From assembly GCF_023101765.2 (NCBI RefSeq), contig NC_064218.1, positions 3,410,001 through 3,474,000 of the forward strand: 64,000 nucleotides of DNA. Direction: 5' to 3'. Of this stretch, positions 59,830 through 64,000 are shown in pieces. Each line of letters begins with the position of its first letter. Position 1 is the stretch's first letter. The position numbers and the translations under genes were made by a program. The notes beneath the pieces were generated by a model. That model did not search any database. It saw only the letters and a program-made list of their open reading frames with translations, and had not been told where the DNA came from. The DNA comes from Spodoptera frugiperda. Taxonomy: Eukaryota; Arthropoda; Insecta; Lepidoptera; Noctuidae.

Positions 59830-59854
59830 TCACACACACACACACACACACACA
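59830..59854 (+). repeat. (CA)n microsatellite
   Basis: Twelve CA units, placed directly before an R-C copy. Confidence 0.95.
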
Positions 59855-59857
59855 TCA

Positions 59858-60090
59858 ACAGACACATACATCAACAGCCTATAAGTGGCTACTGCTGATT
59901 AAAGGCCTGTTCTCACACGGAGAAGGTTTGAGCGTTAATCACCACGCTTGTTCAATACGAGTTGGCAATTTCAAACTTACAATTGGAAATTTTAAACCTC
60001 GGTTTTCTCACGATTTTCCTTTACCGTACGCTAGTGGTATCTAAATAATCTTAGAAAGAACAATATAACTCGAAAGAATACATTTCATAT
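59858..60090 (+). repeat. R-C family repeat, long copy
   Basis: 'gtggctactgctgattaaag', 'gttctcacacggagaaggtt' and 'ctagtggtatctaaataatc'. It carries both halves that are separated at 29640 and 30526. Confidence 0.75.
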
Positions 60091-60627
60091 TTATAATTTT
60101 TAAATTTTTCGGGATAACAAAACCCGACATATTATTTTAGGCACTAATTTAGACCTGAATTAGGCACTGTTGACGTTACAAAAGTGCTTAATCAAGGATT
60201 AATTTTAATAAATGAAAAGACTTTGACAACGAACAAATAAAACTAAACAAATCAACACTACGAGTATTTTATTTAGATTGCAACATAACACACACAGACT
60301 CGTAAAGACAGGATATAGTAACAAACGACGATGTAATTTCAAATGCATTTGCACTTCAGCATAAAGGGATTAAATGAACACTGCCACTACAAATGAGAAG
60401 GCACAGAGACACATCAAGTTAAACAGAACCAGTATAAACTGGCCTTTGAATGTGTGAAAATGTCTTATAAAGCAAGACCATGATAAACTGGTTATGTATA
60501 CCTTGATATGGAGCCGTGTCTACCAGGTTTACAATGAGTTTAGTTCATCTATTTTACGTTAGCAGTTTGAAATAACATATTTATGTTTGTTTGTCGTAAA
60601 TTAATGTGTGTTGTGTATGTATGTATT

Positions 60628-60815
60628 TAAGGGCGGCCGTACACGGACTGCTCGAGCGGTCGGCGTCGACTGCTTGAAGCTGTTGACGGCTTGAAGCGGT
60701 CGCGACTGCTCGAGCAGTCGTGGTACAGCAATGAATGGCTATAGTTCATCGCGCAGTCGCGGCTTCAAGCAGTCGGTTATAACTGCTTGAAGCAGTCCGT
60801 GTACGGCTGGCCTTA
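60628..60815. mobile_element. 188-bp MITE with repeated internal palindromes
   Basis: Inverted ends of about 25 bp, 'ggccgtacacggactgct' and 'agcagtccgtgtacggc'. Inside is the perfect 18-bp palindrome CGACTGCTCGAGCAGTCG (60703-60720) and four versions of 'actgcttgaagc' or its complement. GC-rich against an AT-rich background. No ORF. Confidence 0.8.
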
Positions 60816-61129
60816 GTGTCAAAATGTGGTGTGGTTGGGTAACATGGACCAAAAGTTTAACCGGTTCTTGTTAGGTGTACAGAAGACTTATTAATTGTTT
60901 GTATTGATTTAAAGAAGGGGACAGGAATGTGCTGTAGTTATTACTATTTCAACGTTAATTGGTTATGTTAACAGAAAGCTAGTTATCTTTAAGCAAAATG
61001 GGTTTAAAAAAGCGATCTAATTGAGATAATATTTGAAAAAAATGTCACGAAACTTTATAAATTTTCTCGACCAAACGATGTACACATTGTAAATATCCAT
61101 TTAAACACTAACCACCGACTCATTTTATC

Positions 61130-61205
61130 GTTAGGTTTTCTGAAACAAAATCGTTACTAAATAGTAGTTTAAGTAATCACTAAAAGTCTCTGAGTATGGC
61201 TGTAA
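61130..61205 (-). repeat. R-K family repeat
   Basis: 'acaaaatcgttactaaatag' and 'aaaagtctctgagtatggct'. Confidence 0.5.
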
Positions 61206-61694
61206 AACTTGGTGCATGATTAAAGACAAATAAATAAGCCCTAGAAGCACCAACATCTAACTAAAGTAATGTAACTCACTAACTCTTAAACCCTAAACAC
61301 ACTCAAATAAATTCATTCATACACACAAAACGAGCTCGAATTACTACTGCTAACATATTTAAATTCCACCCATAATAGTATTAGAGAAACTTCTAATGGT
61401 AGAATGTGATAAATACTAATTTGAGTGCCTAGATTCTAGATTTAGGTCCCACAACTCCCCCGACGGTGGTCCGCAGATTATACGGGCACAGTTTGCAATA
61501 TATAGACCGTAGTTCTGTTTAGATTTAAACGGGAACTGTTTTAGTGAGGTGTGAGCTTTCGTAGTACCGTAATTATTTTATTGTCTACTGTTTTGATATT
61601 GTTGTGGTTATTTTAGGACTATTGTTAAAATTGTAGTGTGATATTAGGGTTTAAATGGTTTTGAATCATGATGGAATATGTTGGTATATAGTAA

Positions 61695-61901
61695 GGGTGT
61701 AAACGGAACGCTTTCGAAAAACGCACTTTTTTGGTTTTTATAATTTCTATGCTTTTGTTTTCGTCTCATTCATGCAATGGCAGCCTGAACTAGTAGATTA
61801 CCAGTATTATTACATAAAATAAACATAGAATTCCTTATTTTTTTGAAAATAAATCAATTTTTTACCTGTTTGCGGCGTTTAAGAGCGTTCCGTTATACAG
61901 T
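61695..61901. mobile_element. MITE with 25-bp inverted ends
   Basis: 'gtaaacggaacgctttcgaa' pairs with 'gtttaagagcgttccgttat' read in reverse. The 150-bp interior is AT-rich and non-coding. Confidence 0.65.
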
Positions 61902-61924
61902 CATAGACCATTATTTTTTTGTTA

Positions 61925-62045
61925 ACTAGCGACCTGCCCCTGCTTCGCTCGACTTTTTGTTTGATAAGAACCCTTAATCATAACAAAAAAGATTGGCGAA
62001 ATCCATTCAGCCGTCCACGCATGATATGAATGACTAAGGGAAATT
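61925..62045 (+). repeat. RTE/Helitron-type tail fragment
   Basis: 'gcgacctgcccctgcttcgc' and 'attcagccgtccacgcatga', phrasing typical of lepidopteran repeat tails. Class not resolved. Confidence 0.4.
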
Positions 62046-62749
62046 GAATGACTCAGGGATTTATTTCAATTATACGTTATAGAAGAAAGATCTAAGAAGT
62101 ACCTAATGCTGTTTGATATTTGTAATCTGTGATTAGTACAAAAACGTTGTAGTAATCTAGTTTAGATATAAATTATAGGCTAATTATTTAGTCTTCAAGT
62201 GTACTTTTTTACAGTAATACGTTGTTGTGGATGCGTTTGGCTTCCACCAATCATATTCATTAGTATGCATAGCTTAGCACTGATGGAAATGGCCTCAGCT
62301 AGGCTATTTTTTTATATGGAAAGTTGCGAGCTATGGATGGATGGGAATACTATCGATACACCACATACTCGAACGGCTCATCTTCCTCGCACATCATACA
62401 TAGCTCGAGCAATCAATGGAAACGATCCCAAAGTTTCAGAGCTTAACTACATAGTACATCTCTGGTGAAAAACACCCTAATATTTAGATACCAGTCGGTA
62501 CATATTATTTAAATAATCCAAAGTTCAATCCACAATTTCCACGTTTAAATATTTTTATATAAGTACCAATCAAAATAATATTCCAAATACGAATCCAAAT
62601 AAGATTACTTTTACCGTTTAATAAACATAAATCTACATACAATTTCACCATCAAATACAAAATGGGACTCAAAGGAAAGCAAATACATCTAACGAGTTCC
62701 TTTCGAATTCAAAAACATGGGTTTGTGTGCAAAATAAACATTACTTACC

Positions 62750-62870
62750 GATAAAATTGTAAAAATAAATTGAACACAAGAATTGGGCTGGTCCCGCGAG
62801 TGTAGAAGATAGCTCGCCGATATAAAGTGGCGACTGGAAGCGACACTACCAACCTCAATGGAGTATTACC
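62750..62870 (-). promoter_or_regulatory. Candidate minus-strand promoter and leader exon
   Basis: Reading the minus strand: 'tttatat' (TATA-like, near 62821-62827), then a moderately GC-rich stretch, then after about 60 bases 'attttatcg' followed by 'gtaagtaatg', a strong splice donor. The order fits a first non-coding exon, possibly of the channel gene, which lies on this strand. No transcript evidence; could be chance. Confidence 0.2.
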
Positions 62871-63084
62871 GAGACATATTTTTGTATATTTATTAGTATT
62901 GGGTAGAATATTTATCACTTCACTCTCTTCTCTTCCAATAGGTGTAATAGATAACGGTATATCTTGAATAGATCAATGTGTATTGGCCATGCATTTGTAG
63001 TCTGTTTCTCATGGTATTATTTATTTATTTCTGACAATTATGGTTTACTTATTGCTAGTTTTTCTTCCTTGGTTATCTCCACAT

Positions 63085-63260
63085 CACTGCTGACCAAAGA
63101 CCACTTGCTCATTGCTCACTGCGGTTGGTGATTTCAAACTTACAATTAGATATTATAAGCCTCAATTTACCGTACCGTACCGTTCTCCAGTGGTATCTAA
63201 ATAATCTTAGAAAATACATATTACTCGGAAATAGTGAGAAACGTCTTAAACCTCCGGGCC
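63085..63260 (+). repeat. R-C family repeat
   Basis: 'cactgctgaccaaagaccac', 'ggtgatttcaaacttacaat' and 'agtggtatctaaataatctt'. Confidence 0.65.
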
Positions 63261-63609
63261 TCCAAGACCTATCTCACCATAAATATCTAAATTGCCTGAG
63301 CCTTCTGAGAACGTCCTTTTTTGTTTGAAGTCTGTTAAAACTCTATCCACTTTTGCTAATAATACAAGTTTAAATTAACTTTATAGTGTAACAGTTTCCA
63401 TTCCAGTATTATGCAATGCTACTCCCTACTTCTGCCCACCCACCTGTGCTAACAAGTTGAAGCGATTCGCTGAAAATCCCGGCTGCGTCTACGCGGATAA
63501 TTAATTTTCAAAGATATCACTGTTGTTTTAGTTCTACAGTTTCGAAACTGTTTTTGCGAAGTATTATTTGTCTTTTTGTTATAATTTTATGTATTGTATA
63601 AATAATTGT

Positions 63610-63845
63610 AAATCACCTAGTGGTAAGCCAGCGCCGCCGCGGATGGACAGGCTTCTGGTGGTTAGGAATTTGATGAAATTTGGGGATTCGAGGATAGTAG
63701 AGATCGGGGAGCGGGGTAATTGGACCTCCGATTACCTTGCTTACATGACGAAACACAATGCATAGGTTGTTTCACGTCGATTTTTGTAAGGCCGGTCGAG
63801 CTGACCCATTCGTGCCAAAACATGGCTCTTCCACACTTAAAAAGT
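63610..63845 (+). repeat. R-B family repeat, long copy
   Basis: 'cctagtggtaagccagcgcc', 'gggaattgg'-like 'ggggtaattggacctccgat' and 'aacatggctcttccacactt'. The two frames at its 3' end are not genes. Confidence 0.7.
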
Positions 63846-64000
63846 GTACTTAATGACCATACATGTAAGTTGGTGGAAATGCAAATACACCCTGTTCACT
63901 AATTGCGTATGTTATAAGTCCCATATCGCATGCAATTTCCATTCATATTACAAATGTCTTTCTAATATTAGGAATTGAAAACACGCACACACGCATACAG

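Larger units (their letters stand above)
33950..64000. other. Region upstream of the S1 exon, no exon found
   Basis: An intron leading to the S1 exon begins here on the minus strand. I searched by eye for donor sites preceded by a coding block able to give the DSC1 N terminus and found none. These parts hold nothing recognised: 34340-35448, 37671-38241, 38310-39137, 40090-41277, 43800-45439, 46352-47294, 49281-49960, 51530-53055, 54750-55990, 57010-58224, 60231-60627, 60816-61129 and 62050-62740. All are AT-rich with short unconvincing frames. Confidence 0.6.

Overview
This 64 kb window is nuclear DNA of a lepidopteran, most likely a noctuid-type moth. It is AT-rich and almost wholly intronic or non-coding, and it is saturated with short dispersed elements: tRNA-derived SINEs, Helitron ends finishing in CTAG, palindromic MITEs, RTE-like LINE tails, and two very common repeats built around 'gagccggagccccggtaac' and 'cgccgcccatggac'. 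The placement rests on the channel sequence plus my recollection of these repeat families in noctuid genomes; no database search was run.

One host gene is recognisable. Four minus-strand exons (33949-33741, 5703-5483, 4449-4257, 3184-2965) join without any frame error into 281 residues. They cover the end of the N-terminal region and the whole of domain I (S1 to the pore loop) of a four-domain voltage-gated cation channel of the DSC1/NaCP60E (BSC1) type. Introns of 28,037, 1,033 and 1,072 bp separate them. Domain I S6 and domains II-IV must lie to the left of base 1. The N-terminal exons must lie to the right of 33950, and I could not identify them.

Layout: 1-2964 is the start of the intron after the pore exon and is repeat-rich. 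2965-5703 holds three clustered exons. 5704-33740 is one giant intron carrying a 5'-truncated RLE-type non-LTR retrotransposon (about 13255-14876), an RTE-like composite with a 150-bp tandem duplication, a 765-bp element nested in another repeat with a 100-bp inverted repeat inside it, a CpG-dense block with a double CRE palindrome, and a tandem Helitron pair ending 29 nt from the splice donor. 33950-64000 lies upstream of the S1 exon and is either a further intron or the 5' flank. It holds a 1,130-bp TA-flanked pogo-like DNA transposon relic, a 782-bp TAA-flanked Harbinger-like element and many MITEs and SINEs, but no exon I can defend.

No complete autonomous transposon, rRNA gene, free-standing tRNA gene or CRISPR array was seen. 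Apart from the channel exons and the retrotransposon frame, the open reading frames of 60-139 codons fall in repeats or in AT-rich DNA and are not convincing genes.
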